From contig NZ_JBGCCU010000024.1 in assembly GCF_041261445.1 (NCBI RefSeq), positions 62,001 through 126,000 on the forward strand: a DNA stretch of 64,000 nucleotides. The letters are read 5' to 3'. Position numbers and translations under genes: made by a program. The notes under the pieces were generated by a model, which worked only from the letters and a program-made list of their open reading frames with translations, had not been told where the DNA came from and searched no databases. Positions 7,745-16,535 of this stretch are shown in pieces (positions within the stretch are counted from its first letter, which is position 1; each line of letters begins with the position of its first letter). The DNA is from Catenulispora sp. EB89 (GTDB lineage Bacteria; Actinomycetota; Actinomycetes; Streptomycetales; Catenulisporaceae).

Positions 7745-8779
7745 ATGACGAAGGCTTCAGGGCGCCGGTCCAGACGCCCGACGATGGTGGACGTCGCCCG
7801 CGAGGCCGGCGTCGCGCTGAGCACCGTGTCGAGGGTTGTCAACCACGACCCGACCGTCGGCCCGGAGTTCGCCCGCCGGGTGCAGACCGCGATAGACACG
7901 CTTGGATACCGCCCCGACGAACAGGCGCAGCAACTCCGGCGCGGCACGAGCCGCACGATCGGCGTCGCGGCCCGCGAGATGTCGGCCCGCAACCCGCTGC
8001 TGGCGGAGTTCGAGCGCGGCGCGTACGCCTCGGGCCTGACCGTGTTCGCCGCGTCCACCGCCGACGACGTCGAGCGCGAACGCACCGTGGTGCTGTCGAT
8101 GGCGCGCCGCGGCTTCGACGGCGTGGTCGTGGAGCCGATCGGCCCGGACCACTCCTACCTGGCGCCGGAGATGGCGGCCGGCCTGGCGGTGGTGGCGGTG
8201 GACCGGCCGGTGGCCGGCCCGGAGACCGACGCGGTGCTGGCGGACAACGCCGCGGGCGTGCGCATGGCGTACCGGCAGCTCGCCGCGCACGGCCACACGC
8301 GCATCGCGTACATCGGCGACCATGAGCGGATCTTCACCGGACGGGAACGCGCGGCGGCGTTCCGGGCGTGCCTGAGCGCCGACGGCCGCGCGGTGGCCGG
8401 GCTGGTGCACACCGGCGAGACCGAGCAGCGGCGGATCAGCGCGGCGCTGCGTGCGGTGCTGTCGGCCGAGGCGCCGGTGACGGCCCTGGTGACGGGGAAC
8501 GTCACGACGACGTTCGCGGTCCTGACGCACCTGGCGTCCGAGGTCCCGCCCGAACTCCGGCCGGCGCTGGTCGGATTCGACGACTTCCCGCTGGCCGGGC
8601 TGCTGGACCCGCCGGTGACGGTGATCGCGCAGGACAGCCTGGGCATGGCGCACGCCGCGCTGCACCTGATGACGGCGCGGCTGGCGGAACCGGAGCGGGC
8701 GCCGGAGACGCTGACGGTTCCGGTGCGGCTGATCGAGCGCGGGTCCGGAGAGCGGCCGCCGGCGGCCCCACCCCCCTAA
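7745..8779 (+). CDS. LacI-family transcriptional regulator
   Basis: A 344-residue repressor. The LacI helix-turn-helix and hinge are clear: TMVDVAREAGVALSTVSRVVN (residues about 12-32), then the hinge helix around RPDEQAQQLRRGTSRTIGV. The rest is a periplasmic-binding-like effector domain (DGVVVEPIG, VVAVDRPV, HTRIAYIGDHE, ALVGFDDFPLAGLLDPPVT). The ATG at 7745 is chosen over the one 14 codons upstream because it gives the normal short N-terminus. Its place next to the importer indicates local, sugar-responsive control of the importer and of itself; the inducer is unknown. Confidence 0.92.
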   Translation: MTKASGRRSRRPTMVDVAREAGVALSTVSRVVNHDPTVGPEFARRVQTAIDTLGYRPDEQAQQLRRGTSRTIGVAAREMSARNPLLAEFERGAYASGLTVFAASTADDVERERTVVLSMARRGFDGVVVEPIGPDHSYLAPEMAAGLAVVAVDRPVAGPETDAVLADNAAGVRMAYRQLAAHGHTRIAYIGDHERIFTGRERAAAFRACLSADGRAVAGLVHTGETEQRRISAALRAVLSAEAPVTALVTGNVTTTFAVLTHLASEVPPELRPALVGFDDFPLAGLLDPPVTVIAQDSLGMAHAALHLMTARLAEPERAPETLTVPVRLIERGSGERPPAAPPP

Positions 8780-8800
8780 CGGCCCCGCAGTTTCATTAGG

Positions 8801-9424
8801 ATGCCGGTCATGCCCGACGAACCCTCGGCCCCCGGCACACTCCGCCCCGGCGGCCGCACGGCCCGCACCCGCGCGGCGGCCTTACGTGCGGCCGAGGACG
8901 CGCTGATCGACACCGGCTTCGACACCCTGGACCTGGCCGACATCGCCCGCCGCGCCGACATCGGCAAGACCACGGTCTACCGCCGCTGGGGCACACCGGC
9001 CGCACTGGTCGCGGACCTGCTGATCGACATGGCCGACCAGTCCCTGCCGCGCACCGAGACGGGCACCCTGGACGGCGACCTGCTCGCCAACGCACGCCTG
9101 GTCCGCAAGACCCTGACGGAGTCGCGCTCCAGCGCACTGTTCAAGGCGGTCATCACGGCAGCCGCCAGCCACCCCGACACCGCCACCGCGCTGCACCGCT
9201 TCTACGCGACCCGGATCACGGAGTGGGCACCGTGCGTCGAGCAGGCCGCAGCGCGCGGGGAGGTGCCGCAGGGCACTGACGCGGCGGAGGTGATCCGCGC
9301 GGTGTCGGCGCCGCTGTACTACCGGTTCCTGGTCAGCGGGGACGCGCTGGATGCGGCGAGCGCCGAGCGTGCGGCGGCTGCTGCGGCTGCGGCGGCTCGG
9401 GCCGGGGTCTACGTGCGGCGGTGA
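8801..9424 (+). CDS. TetR-family transcriptional regulator
   Basis: A 207-residue regulator. The N-terminal helix-turn-helix is LDLADIARRADIGKTTVYRRWG (about residues 43-64), followed by an all-helical ligand domain of the TetR_C_11 style (YATRITEW near residue 135, SAPLYYRFLVSGD near 170). It follows the LacI gene by 21 bases on the same strand but encodes an unrelated regulator. The nearby targets are not evident. The C-terminus is alanine-rich, and its stop leads directly into a low-complexity stretch. Confidence 0.88.
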   Translation: MPVMPDEPSAPGTLRPGGRTARTRAAALRAAEDALIDTGFDTLDLADIARRADIGKTTVYRRWGTPAALVADLLIDMADQSLPRTETGTLDGDLLANARLVRKTLTESRSSALFKAVITAAASHPDTATALHRFYATRITEWAPCVEQAAARGEVPQGTDAAEVIRAVSAPLYYRFLVSGDALDAASAERAAAAAAAAARAGVYVRR

Positions 9425-9511
9425 GCATTCAGCTCACCGCTCACCGCTCGCCGTCCCAGCTCACCGCTCGCCGTCCCCGCTCCCACGCTCACGCTCGCGC
9501 TCGCCCTCATC
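9425..9511. repeat. GCTCACCGCTCGCCGT-type low-complexity repeat
   Basis: Degenerate repeats built from CTCACCGCTCGCCGT and ACGCTCACGCTCGC occupy the 3' junction of the convergent TetR and PucR-type genes and enter the last codons of the latter, where they encode the tail GERERERGSGDGER. Confidence 0.75.
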
Positions 9512-10705
9512 CTCCGCCAGCAAAGCCACGCGCCCCCGATCCACCTCGAACGCCAGGCTCAGCTCCGCGACCTGCCGCGGATCCGACAACGTCCGCCCGG
9601 TCCGCTCCTCCAGCCGCCGCAGCCGATACCGCACGGTGTTGGGGTGCACGTACAGCCGGCGCGCGGCCTCGTCGGCGGAGCCGCCGTGGTCGAGCCAGGC
9701 GCCGAAGGTGTCCAGCAGGATGGCGCGGTCCTCGGCCGACATGCCCTCCAGCCCGGCCAGGATCGCGCGGGACAGGCGCGCCATCACGTCCGGGGCGCTG
9801 GCCGCCGCCACCGACAGCGAGTCGCGGCCGAAGACCACCACCTTGCCGGGGCCGGCCGCGCCGCGCAGCGCGATGCGGGCCAGCCGCAGGGCCTGGGAGG
9901 TGCCGGTGAGATCGTCGTACAGCGGGCTGACCCCGACCCGGCCCACGCTGCCGGTGGCCAGCGCCTCGATGAGCACGTCCAGCTGGTCGGCCGGGCGCGG
10001 CAGGCTGGCCAGGCCGATCTCGACGTCGTGCAGCAGCCGCCAGGCCGAGGTGATGCTCTGCTGCTGCAGGCCCTCCTCGATCCCGCGGCTCACGCCGTGC
10101 TCGCCGGCGCCGGCCACCCGCGCGGCGATGACCACGTACGGGCCCTGGTGCGGCAGCCGCAGCGCGTCGGCGGCCTCCCACACCTGGAGCTCCGACAGGT
10201 GCCCCTCCAGCAGCGCCTGGATCAGGGCCGAGCGGCGCTGCTCCTCGCTGCGGATCCGGGCCGCGAGCTCGGTGCGGTAGCTGTCGGACATCACGTCGGT
10301 GAACCCCGACAGCCGCCGCCACAGCGCGGAGGCGGCCCGCAGCGCGACACGCGGCGCGACCTCGTCCCGCTCGGCGGCCTCGGCCAGGTGTTCCCAGATG
10401 TAGGACAGCGAGATCTGGTACGCCTCGAACACCGCCGACATCGGCACGCCTTCGGCGGCGCGCGAACGTCCGGCCACGTCAGCCGGCGCGTTGCCGTCCA
10501 GGTCCGGGTCCAGCAGCCCGTCGAAGATCACCCGATAGTGGTCGGAGACGGAGCGGTACAGGTCCGCGATCGGCACCCGTTCGGCGTACACCGGGATGAG
10601 GGCGTTGATCCGCGCGGTGACGGCGTCCGAGAACTCCTCGGTGCGCTCCAGCATGCGCGCGGCCAGCGCTCGGGCGCCGTCCTCGACCTGATCGTCGTCC
10701 CCCAC
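9461..10705 (-). CDS. PucR/CdaR-type transcriptional regulator
   Basis: A 414-residue regulator. The N-terminal half is a helical sensory region (RsbT-RD-like, ARMLERTEEFSDAVTARIN). The middle is a GGDEF-like domain without catalytic motifs (GVSPLYDDLTGTSQALRLA). The C-terminus is the PucR helix-turn-helix: ADEAARRLYVHPNTVRYRLRRLEE (around residues 343-366). Such proteins govern purine, gamma-aminobutyrate or amino-acid catabolism genes. The APC permease gene directly upstream on the same strand is the obvious local target. The last 14 residues are charged low complexity produced by DNA repeats and probably not functional. Confidence 0.88.
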   Translation of the reverse strand: MGDDDQVEDGARALAARMLERTEEFSDAVTARINALIPVYAERVPIADLYRSVSDHYRVIFDGLLDPDLDGNAPADVAGRSRAAEGVPMSAVFEAYQISLSYIWEHLAEAAERDEVAPRVALRAASALWRRLSGFTDVMSDSYRTELAARIRSEEQRRSALIQALLEGHLSELQVWEAADALRLPHQGPYVVIAARVAGAGEHGVSRGIEEGLQQQSITSAWRLLHDVEIGLASLPRPADQLDVLIEALATGSVGRVGVSPLYDDLTGTSQALRLARIALRGAAGPGKVVVFGRDSLSVAAASAPDVMARLSRAILAGLEGMSAEDRAILLDTFGAWLDHGGSADEAARRLYVHPNTVRYRLRRLEERTGRTLSDPRQVAELSLAFEVDRGRVALLAEDEGERERERGSGDGER

Positions 10706-10735
10706 AGCTACGCATCGTAGCGATCCGACTATCCC

Positions 10736-10760
10736 CCGGAATGGGTTTTCCCAGTTCCGG
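10736..10760 (-). terminator. Hairpin between permease and PucR-type genes
   Basis: CCGGAA-TGGG pairs with CCCA-TTCCGG (one bulged G, TTTT loop), giving a ten-pair stem. It lies 28 bases past the permease stop and 31 bases before the PucR-type start, both on the minus strand. It could end most permease transcripts or act as an attenuator. There is no T-run, so factor-independent termination would be weak. Confidence 0.5.
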
Positions 10761-10787
10761 GAGTTCCCATTTTGGCCGCCGCCTCGG

Positions 10788-12269
10788 TCACTGCCGACCG
10801 GGATCGGCGTCGATCAGCCAGCGTGTCGCGGCGCGCGGGCGCAGATACAGCACCCAGTACAGCGCAGCGGCGGCCGTCGCGCCGAGCGTCCAGTAAAGAT
10901 CCGAGGGCTGAGTACGCCAGAGCTCGAACAGGATGCCGAGCAGACTGCCCACGACCAGGACCGGGACCACCGGCCACAGCGGCATCCGCCACGCGCCCCT
11001 CGCCTTGTGCACGCCACGCCGCCCGACCAGCGCCGCGACCGCGACGATCAGATACAGCCCGGTCACCGCGACACCGGTGATCCCGTTGAGCGTGTCGACC
11101 GGCGCGAAGCACAGCGCGGTGCCCGGCGCACCGACCGCGAGCGTGGCGACCCACGGCGCCCCGAAGCGCACGGAGACCGTGCCGAGCGCCCGGTTCACCG
11201 GCGCCGGCCACGCCTTGTCGCGCGCCGAGGCGAACAGGATGCGCGAGTTCTGGATCACCATGACGATCGCGGCGTTGACGATGGCCGCGGCGATGCACAG
11301 CGCGACGAAGGCGCCGACAGCGGAATCGCTCCAGCCCTTGACCAGCCCGATCAGGTCGAAATTCGCCCCGGTCAGGGCACTGGCACCACCCGCACCGAGG
11401 GTGATGGCGACGGTCGGGACGACGACCACGACCGCGCCAAGACCGAGCGTCCACAGCACGGCGCGCGAGACGTTGCGCCGCGGCTCCTGGATCTCCTCGG
11501 AGAGGTAGACAGCGGTCGAGAACCCCTGCAGGGCGAACAAGGCCACGGCGAGCCCGACCATGATCGTGCCGAAGGGCAGCGCGGAGGAATGCTGCCCGTC
11601 GGACACCACCGGGTGCAGCAGGACGCCGGCGCCCTGGTGCGTGTGCGCGAAGCCGAGCACCGCCACCAGCCCGGCGGCGATCACCTCCAGCACCAGGAAG
11701 ACGCCGGTGATCCAGGCATTGGCACGCAGGTCGAAGACACCCATGACGGTCGAGGCGGCCATCACGAACGCACCGGTGTAGGCGCCGCTGACCGGGAGCG
11801 CGGGGATGGCGGCGTGCAGGTACTCACCGGTCCCGATGGCGATGATCGGCGGGATGATGAACGCCGCGACGCCGGCCAGGAAGAACGTCAGCCAGCCGGA
11901 GACCCGGCCCAGCAGCGAGCCGACCATCGCGTACTCCCCGCCGGCCGAGGGGATCAGCGTGCCGAGTTCGGAGTAGCAGAAGGCGACACCGACGCACAGC
12001 ACGCCAGCTATCGCCAGGGTGAGGGCGGTGCCGGTGCCCTGCGTGGCGAACAGGCCGGGGACGATCACGAACAGGGAGCTGGCCGGGGTCAGGCAGGAGA
12101 GGGTGAGGAGGACGGCGCCGACGAGGCCGAGGGAGCGGGCGAGCTCGGGCTTGGGCTTGGCGGGAGCGCCGGTGGCGGCGGTTTCACTCTTCGCGCTCTC
12201 GGAGCTCGAAGGGCTTTCGGAGCTTGCCGGGCTCTCCGAGGCGGAAGGCCGGGCCAAGATCTCGGTCAT
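10788..12269 (-). CDS. APC-superfamily amino-acid/amine permease
   Basis: A 493-residue integral membrane protein. A serine-rich N-terminal tail (residues 1-40) precedes about twelve hydrophobic helices. The helix-1 break LTPASSLFVIVPG and the helix-3 region SAGGEYAMVGSLLG match the APC amino-acid/polyamine/organocation family. It would import an amino acid or amine using an ion gradient. The gene lies upstream of and co-oriented with a PucR-type regulator, a pairing seen for gamma-aminobutyrate, putrescine or purine uptake. A succinate-semialdehyde dehydrogenase is encoded in the window at 46.1 kb, but the distance makes a pathway link speculative. Confidence 0.9.
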   Translation of the reverse strand: MTEILARPSASESPASSESPSSSESAKSETAATGAPAKPKPELARSLGLVGAVLLTLSCLTPASSLFVIVPGLFATQGTGTALTLAIAGVLCVGVAFCYSELGTLIPSAGGEYAMVGSLLGRVSGWLTFFLAGVAAFIIPPIIAIGTGEYLHAAIPALPVSGAYTGAFVMAASTVMGVFDLRANAWITGVFLVLEVIAAGLVAVLGFAHTHQGAGVLLHPVVSDGQHSSALPFGTIMVGLAVALFALQGFSTAVYLSEEIQEPRRNVSRAVLWTLGLGAVVVVVPTVAITLGAGGASALTGANFDLIGLVKGWSDSAVGAFVALCIAAAIVNAAIVMVIQNSRILFASARDKAWPAPVNRALGTVSVRFGAPWVATLAVGAPGTALCFAPVDTLNGITGVAVTGLYLIVAVAALVGRRGVHKARGAWRMPLWPVVPVLVVGSLLGILFELWRTQPSDLYWTLGATAAAALYWVLYLRPRAATRWLIDADPGRQ

Positions 12270-12572
12270 ACTCCGCTACCGCCTCCGTGCCTCAGGGATC
12301 CGGGTCATGAGCGACCCGTGTGTTCGGGCAATGAAAAGTGATGGACGTAACGAGCGTCAAGGGTCCCCAGCCGCGGAATCCGCAGTAAAAGCGGACATAG
12401 CGCGGCCTCCACCGGCTCGTATTCGATCAAGACCTGACACACTTCTCCCCCGACACCTCCAATCGCCATTCCATTCACAGGCCCAACCACTCCCCCGCCT
12501 TCGATCACAAGGCAACGGAAACCCGTGCCCTCGACAGAAAATCGACGCCGCGCACCGGTACCGTGGTGCGTC
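12270..12572. other. Intergenic region, no gene seen
   Basis: 303 bases between the divergent permease and PaaX-type genes. Open frames here are short and lack plausible composition. Promoters for both genes are expected, but no site could be assigned with confidence. Confidence 0.5.
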
Positions 12573-13427
12573 ATGGAGGGGTCCGAGGCACGGCCGCACG
12601 TCACCCGGCGTCGCGAAATGAACACGGTCAGCGCACGCTCGCTACTGATGACGCTGCTCGGCGAGTACGTCCTGCCGCGCGACCGGCCGCCGTGGACATC
12701 CACCCTGGTCGAGGCACTGGCCGCCGAGGGCGTCGAGGAGAAGGCAGCCCGCCAAGCCCTCGCCCGCACCTCCGCAGAAGGCTGGATCACCTCCGACCGC
12801 GTGGGCCGCCGCGTCCGCTGGACCCTGACCCCCGAAGGCCGCCACCTGCTGACCGAAGGCGCCGACCGCATCTTCACCTTCGGCCGCACCACCCCCGCGA
12901 CGCCACCCTGGGACGGCCACTGGCTGATGCTCCTGGTGACCGTCCCCGAAACCCGCCGCGACCTCCGCCACCGCCTCCGCACCCGCCTCACCTGGGCCGG
13001 CTTCGGCACCCCCGACCCCGGCATCTGGATCAACCCCAACCCCGCCCGCGAACAAGAGGCACGCGAAGTCCTGCAAGACCTGGACCTATCCCAAGGCGCA
13101 ATGTCATTCACAGCCGCCCACAGCACCATCGGCAGCCAACAGGCAATGGTCACCCGAGCCTGGAACCTCAGCACCCTGGAAGCCGACTACGAAGCCTTCG
13201 CCACCACCTTCAGCACCGCCAACCCACCCACCGACGCAGAGGCGATGCGCACCCAAACCCGCCTGGTCCACGAATGGCGCCGCTTCCCCTTCCTAGACCC
13301 CCGCCTCCCCCACGAACTCCTGCCCACAGACTGGACCGGCACCAAGGCAGTGGAGGTCTTCCACACCCGCCACGCCGAGTGGCACGCCGCCGCGCAGCGC
13401 GGGTGGGACGCGCTGGACGGCGGGTAG
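12573..13427 (+). CDS. PaaX-family transcriptional regulator
   Basis: A 284-residue regulator from the ATG at 12573; another ATG lies 15 codons on. The N-terminal winged helix is ARSLLMTLLGEYVLP followed by LVEALAAEGVEEKAARQALART and GWITSDRVGRRVRW; the PaaX central and C-terminal domains follow (DGHWLMLLVTVPETRRDLRHRL, HEWRRFPFLDPRLPHELLP). PaaX repressors bind aryl-CoA thioesters, classically phenylacetyl-CoA. The boxB-boxC benzoyl-CoA genes lie about 1.4 kb downstream on the other strand, so an aryl-CoA effector fits the neighbourhood. Control of those genes is an inference. Confidence 0.87.
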   Translation: MEGSEARPHVTRRREMNTVSARSLLMTLLGEYVLPRDRPPWTSTLVEALAAEGVEEKAARQALARTSAEGWITSDRVGRRVRWTLTPEGRHLLTEGADRIFTFGRTTPATPPWDGHWLMLLVTVPETRRDLRHRLRTRLTWAGFGTPDPGIWINPNPAREQEAREVLQDLDLSQGAMSFTAAHSTIGSQQAMVTRAWNLSTLEADYEAFATTFSTANPPTDAEAMRTQTRLVHEWRRFPFLDPRLPHELLPTDWTGTKAVEVFHTRHAEWHAAAQRGWDALDGG

Positions 13428-13439
13428 GGGCGCCACGGC

Positions 13440-14190
13440 GAGCAAGCAGCACCAAAAGACAAGCCGGCAGCACCAAGCATCGAGCCAGCAACACCAGACA
13501 GCACGCGGCCAGCGGCAAGCAGATGGCCGGCTAGCAGGCAGGCGGCGGCGAACGCCTGCGATGCAGCAAACGCGCAAGCGGCAGCTAGCCAGCAGCACCA
13601 AATGACACGCAAGCAGCCGGCGGCAAGCGCGCGGGCAGCAGCAAACCGCGGGCACCTGGCGGGCGAGCCCGCAACGACTCGCAGGCAGGCGGCGACTGGC
13701 GGGCAGCGGCTGGCGGGCAAACAAGCGAGCGGCTGCGGATAGGCAGCAGCAAGCAGGCGCAGGCGAGCGAAAAGCAGCAGGCAGGCGCAGCAGCTGCGGA
13801 ACGAGCAGGCCGCGCGGCAAGCAGACAGCAGCAACGGCCGAGCACTCATCGGCCGACAGTCGGCAACGGTCGGCGGGCAGCAGTCGGCGGCGAGCGTTTA
13901 GCAGCAGCAGGCGCACCGGCTGGCGGACGAGCAGGCCGCGCGGCAATCAGGCAAGCAGTAGCGGCCGAGCACTCAGCGGCCGGCAGGTGGCGGCGGGCAG
14001 CGGCTGGCGGGCGGCGGTCGGCGGCAGTCAGCGGCGGGCAGCGGTCCGCGGTCGGCGGGCAGCGGTCGGCGGCTAACAGCAGGCAGGCGCAGCGGCTCGC
14101 GAACGAGCGGAACGCAAGCAGGTAGCAGCGGCGAGCATGCAGGCGCGGCAAGCGAGCGCAAGGCGGCGGTCGGCGGGCAAGCGGCTGCTG
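13440..14190. repeat. Non-coding degenerate repeat island
   Basis: About 750 bases of G/C/A-rich, T-poor sequence built from GCAGCGGCTGGCGGGCAAGC-like words. Longer units recur: a roughly 80-bp block starting GCAGGCGCAGC and containing CGAGCAGGCCGCGCGGCAA and CGGCCGAGCACTCA occurs near 13781 and 13907, with a weaker third copy near 14083. Minus-strand open frames here would encode Cys/Leu/Ala/Arg runs in every frame and have no start or domain logic, so I read the block as non-coding. It separates the PaaX-type gene from the next small gene. Confidence 0.75.
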
Positions 14191-14297
14191 CTGCTGGCCA
14201 TCGTGTGTGGTGCGTCAGCGTCGGCCCCCAACGCCCGACCTACCTCCCCGCCCACCCGTTCCCTAAGCTGTCCCCACCAACACTCGGGGAGGCAGCG

Positions 14298-14810
14298 GTG
14301 GCCGGCCGCATCGTCATCAACAGGGACTCGGCCGTCATCGGCTGGTCGTCCCGCTTCGCGATCCGCATCGACGCGCGGCGGGTCGGCAAGGTGCGCAATG
14401 GCGACAGTCGGCAGTTCGAGGTGGAGCCGGGTGTTCATCGCGTGCGGGTGAGTCAGAGCGGGTTCGGCTCGCGGACGGTCGTGATCAACGTCGCCAATGG
14501 TGAGACCGTGGTTCTGCGGAGCCGTATGCGCTTTTGGGCCGGCGTCCTGACTGGCGTGGCGGGCTCCCTCATCGGCGGCAACGCTGCCTGGTTGTGGCTC
14601 GCGGGTCCGTCGGCGGCGCGGGTGGCCCTGCTCGCGCTCGGCGTGGCCGGGTTCGTCGCCGCCTCCGTGTCGAAGGCGCTGATCAGCCTGCGCCTCGATC
14701 CGGCCGTCGGCGCAGCCGACTTCGAGGACGCGCGCGTCCTTGGGCAGCCGGCCGAGGAAGAACTGGAGTTTGGCGCGACGAGCGAGATCGCCGATAAAGG
14801 GCATGTATAG
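14298..14810 (+). CDS. Small membrane protein with PEGA-like N-terminal domain
   Basis: A 170-residue protein. The GTG at 14298 is chosen because GGGGAGG sits five bases upstream; the longer frame from 14205 would add a proline-rich leader. Residues 1-70 are a small beta domain resembling PEGA folds (IDARRVGKVRNGDSRQFEV, GVHRVRVSQSGFGSRTVVI). Two hydrophobic segments follow (about 78-97 and 103-125), then an acidic tail. The beta part probably lies on one membrane face. Its job is unknown. It ends 42 bp from the convergent boxC gene. Confidence 0.7.
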   Translation: MAGRIVINRDSAVIGWSSRFAIRIDARRVGKVRNGDSRQFEVEPGVHRVRVSQSGFGSRTVVINVANGETVVLRSRMRFWAGVLTGVAGSLIGGNAAWLWLAGPSAARVALLALGVAGFVAASVSKALISLRLDPAVGAADFEDARVLGQPAEEELEFGATSEIADKGHV

Positions 14811-14852
14811 ACCCTAAGCAGATGAAACCGCGCGTTTCACTACGCCGCGCGG

Positions 14853-16535
14853 TCACACCCGCCGGCGATCGAACTCCGCCGCGACTCCGGAACCGTAGCG
14901 CGCCAGGGCCCCGCCGGGGCCCGCGGCGTTCGGGCGCACGAAGACCCAGTTCTGCCACGCGGTCAGCCGGCCGAAGATCTTCGTCTCCATGGTCTCCGGG
15001 CCGGGGAAACGCAGGTTCGCCTCCAGCCCGGTGAGCGCGTCCGGGGACAGCGCCGCGCGTTCCTGGAGCGCCACGCGGAGTTCGTCCTCGAAATCCAGAT
15101 CGTCGAGCGCGTAGGTGACCAGGCCGAGTTCCATCGCCGCGTCGGCGTTCAGCCGCTCCCCGACGTGGGCCGCTGCCTCCAGGCCGCCGTCGTGTCCGGA
15201 GAAGCGCGTCGCCAGCCGGCTCAGGCCGTTCGCCGTGGGCCAGGCCGCCAGATTCGCCGCCGTCACCACCAACACCGCGGGCTCGGCGTCCGGATCAATG
15301 TCCTCAAACACTCCGTCGAGCATGTACTGCCGGTCCGCGACGAGCGCCGTCTCGAGCAACAGCCCGGCGAAGCAGCTGCCCGGATCGATCACCGCCACCA
15401 GGCTCCGGCTGGTGACGTCCAGCCGCTTGAGCGTCCGCTTGTAGTAGTGCCGGACCTCGTTCACGAACCAGTCGTCGGCCAGCTCGGTCAGCTGCGCGTC
15501 GTAGGCCGACACCAGGTCGACCGAGCCCCGGGTCCGCAGGACCCACGTCCCGATCTCCGGCTCGTTCGTGCGCATGCGCAGGATGGCGTCGTCGAGGGCC
15601 CGGGTCAGCGCCAGCGGCCAGTAATCAGCACCCTGAGCGTGGACGTCGGTGGGCGGCGCCTCGCTCGGCCCAAGAAGGGTGAAGTCCGCGCGCCGGGCGT
15701 TCCGGTCGATCTGCACGGTCAGATACGGATAGGCCAGCGAGTCCGAGTCCGAGCCCACGACGCGCGCCAACGGCGTCAACGCGATCCCCTTCTCGGCGTC
15801 CACGCCAGTCTCAGAGCCGGCACGTCGAGCCCGCCGCGACCGACTCACCGCCTCCTCGGCAACACGCGCCACTTCCGCCGAGAAGCGCGCCGGTGTCGCG
15901 ATCGTGTCGACCAACCCCCATTCCTGCGCCGTCGCCCCGCGGAAGCCCTCGGTCTTCGTCGCGAGGACGTCCGCGCGGTCGCGACGCACGTGCCGCTTGT
16001 CCGTCAGGCGCGTCAGCCCGCCGGTGCCGGGAAGTACGCCGAGCAGCGGCACCTCCGGCAGCGACACCGTCGTGGAGCCGTCGTCGACCAGCACGATGTG
16101 CTCGCACGCCAGCGCCAGCTCGTAGCCGCCGCCGGCCGCCGGTCCGTTCACCGCGGCGATCCACGTCTGGCCGGAGTGCGCGCTCGCGTCCTCGATCCCG
16201 CACCGGGTCTCGTTGGTGAACTTGCAGAAGTTCACCTTCCACTCGTGCGAGGACTGCGCCAGCATCCTGATGTTCGCCCCGGCGCTGAACATCCGCTCCA
16301 GGCCGCCGGTCAGCACTATGGCCCGGACCTCGGGGTGCTCGAAGCGCAGGCGCTGCACGGCGTCATAGAGCTCGATGTCGACCCCGAGGTCGTAGGAGTT
16401 CAGCTTCAGCGCGTAGCCCGGCACCAGCCCGGCGTCCTCGGCGACGGCCAGGCTCAGCGTCGCGACGGCGCCGTCGATCCGCAGCGTCCAGTGCCGGTAG
16501 CGGTCCGGCGCGGTGTCGAAGTCCACGCCGGTCAT
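14853..16535 (-). CDS. boxC: Benzoyl-CoA-dihydrodiol lyase (BoxC)
   Basis: A 560-residue crotonase-superfamily enzyme of the size expected for BoxC. Known reaction: hydrolytic ring opening of 2,3-epoxybenzoyl-CoA to a C6 semialdehyde-CoA with loss of formate. The N-terminal half shows the oxyanion-hole segment FSAGANIRML and NGPAAGGGYELALACE, with SLPEVPLLGVLPGTGGLTRL further on. The second half is a degenerate repeat of the fold ending in ETKIFGRLTAWQNWVFVRPNA, characteristic of BoxC. The ATG at 16535 overlaps the boxB stop as ATGA. Together with boxB it carries out the first ring-cleavage steps of aerobic benzoate breakdown. The reductase boxA and benzoate-CoA ligase are not in this window. 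Confidence 0.93.
   Translation of the reverse strand: MTGVDFDTAPDRYRHWTLRIDGAVATLSLAVAEDAGLVPGYALKLNSYDLGVDIELYDAVQRLRFEHPEVRAIVLTGGLERMFSAGANIRMLAQSSHEWKVNFCKFTNETRCGIEDASAHSGQTWIAAVNGPAAGGGYELALACEHIVLVDDGSTTVSLPEVPLLGVLPGTGGLTRLTDKRHVRRDRADVLATKTEGFRGATAQEWGLVDTIATPARFSAEVARVAEEAVSRSRRARRAGSETGVDAEKGIALTPLARVVGSDSDSLAYPYLTVQIDRNARRADFTLLGPSEAPPTDVHAQGADYWPLALTRALDDAILRMRTNEPEIGTWVLRTRGSVDLVSAYDAQLTELADDWFVNEVRHYYKRTLKRLDVTSRSLVAVIDPGSCFAGLLLETALVADRQYMLDGVFEDIDPDAEPAVLVVTAANLAAWPTANGLSRLATRFSGHDGGLEAAAHVGERLNADAAMELGLVTYALDDLDFEDELRVALQERAALSPDALTGLEANLRFPGPETMETKIFGRLTAWQNWVFVRPNAAGPGGALARYGSGVAAEFDRRRV

Noticed and set aside
13187-14161. Minus-strand Cys/Leu/Ala-rich open frames in the repeat island
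   Set aside because: They are by-products of low-complexity repeats, overlap the PaaX-type gene, and have no start signals or domains.
13440-14190. CRISPR array
   Set aside because: Repeats are degenerate, of uneven spacing and with no unique spacers; no cas genes are nearby.
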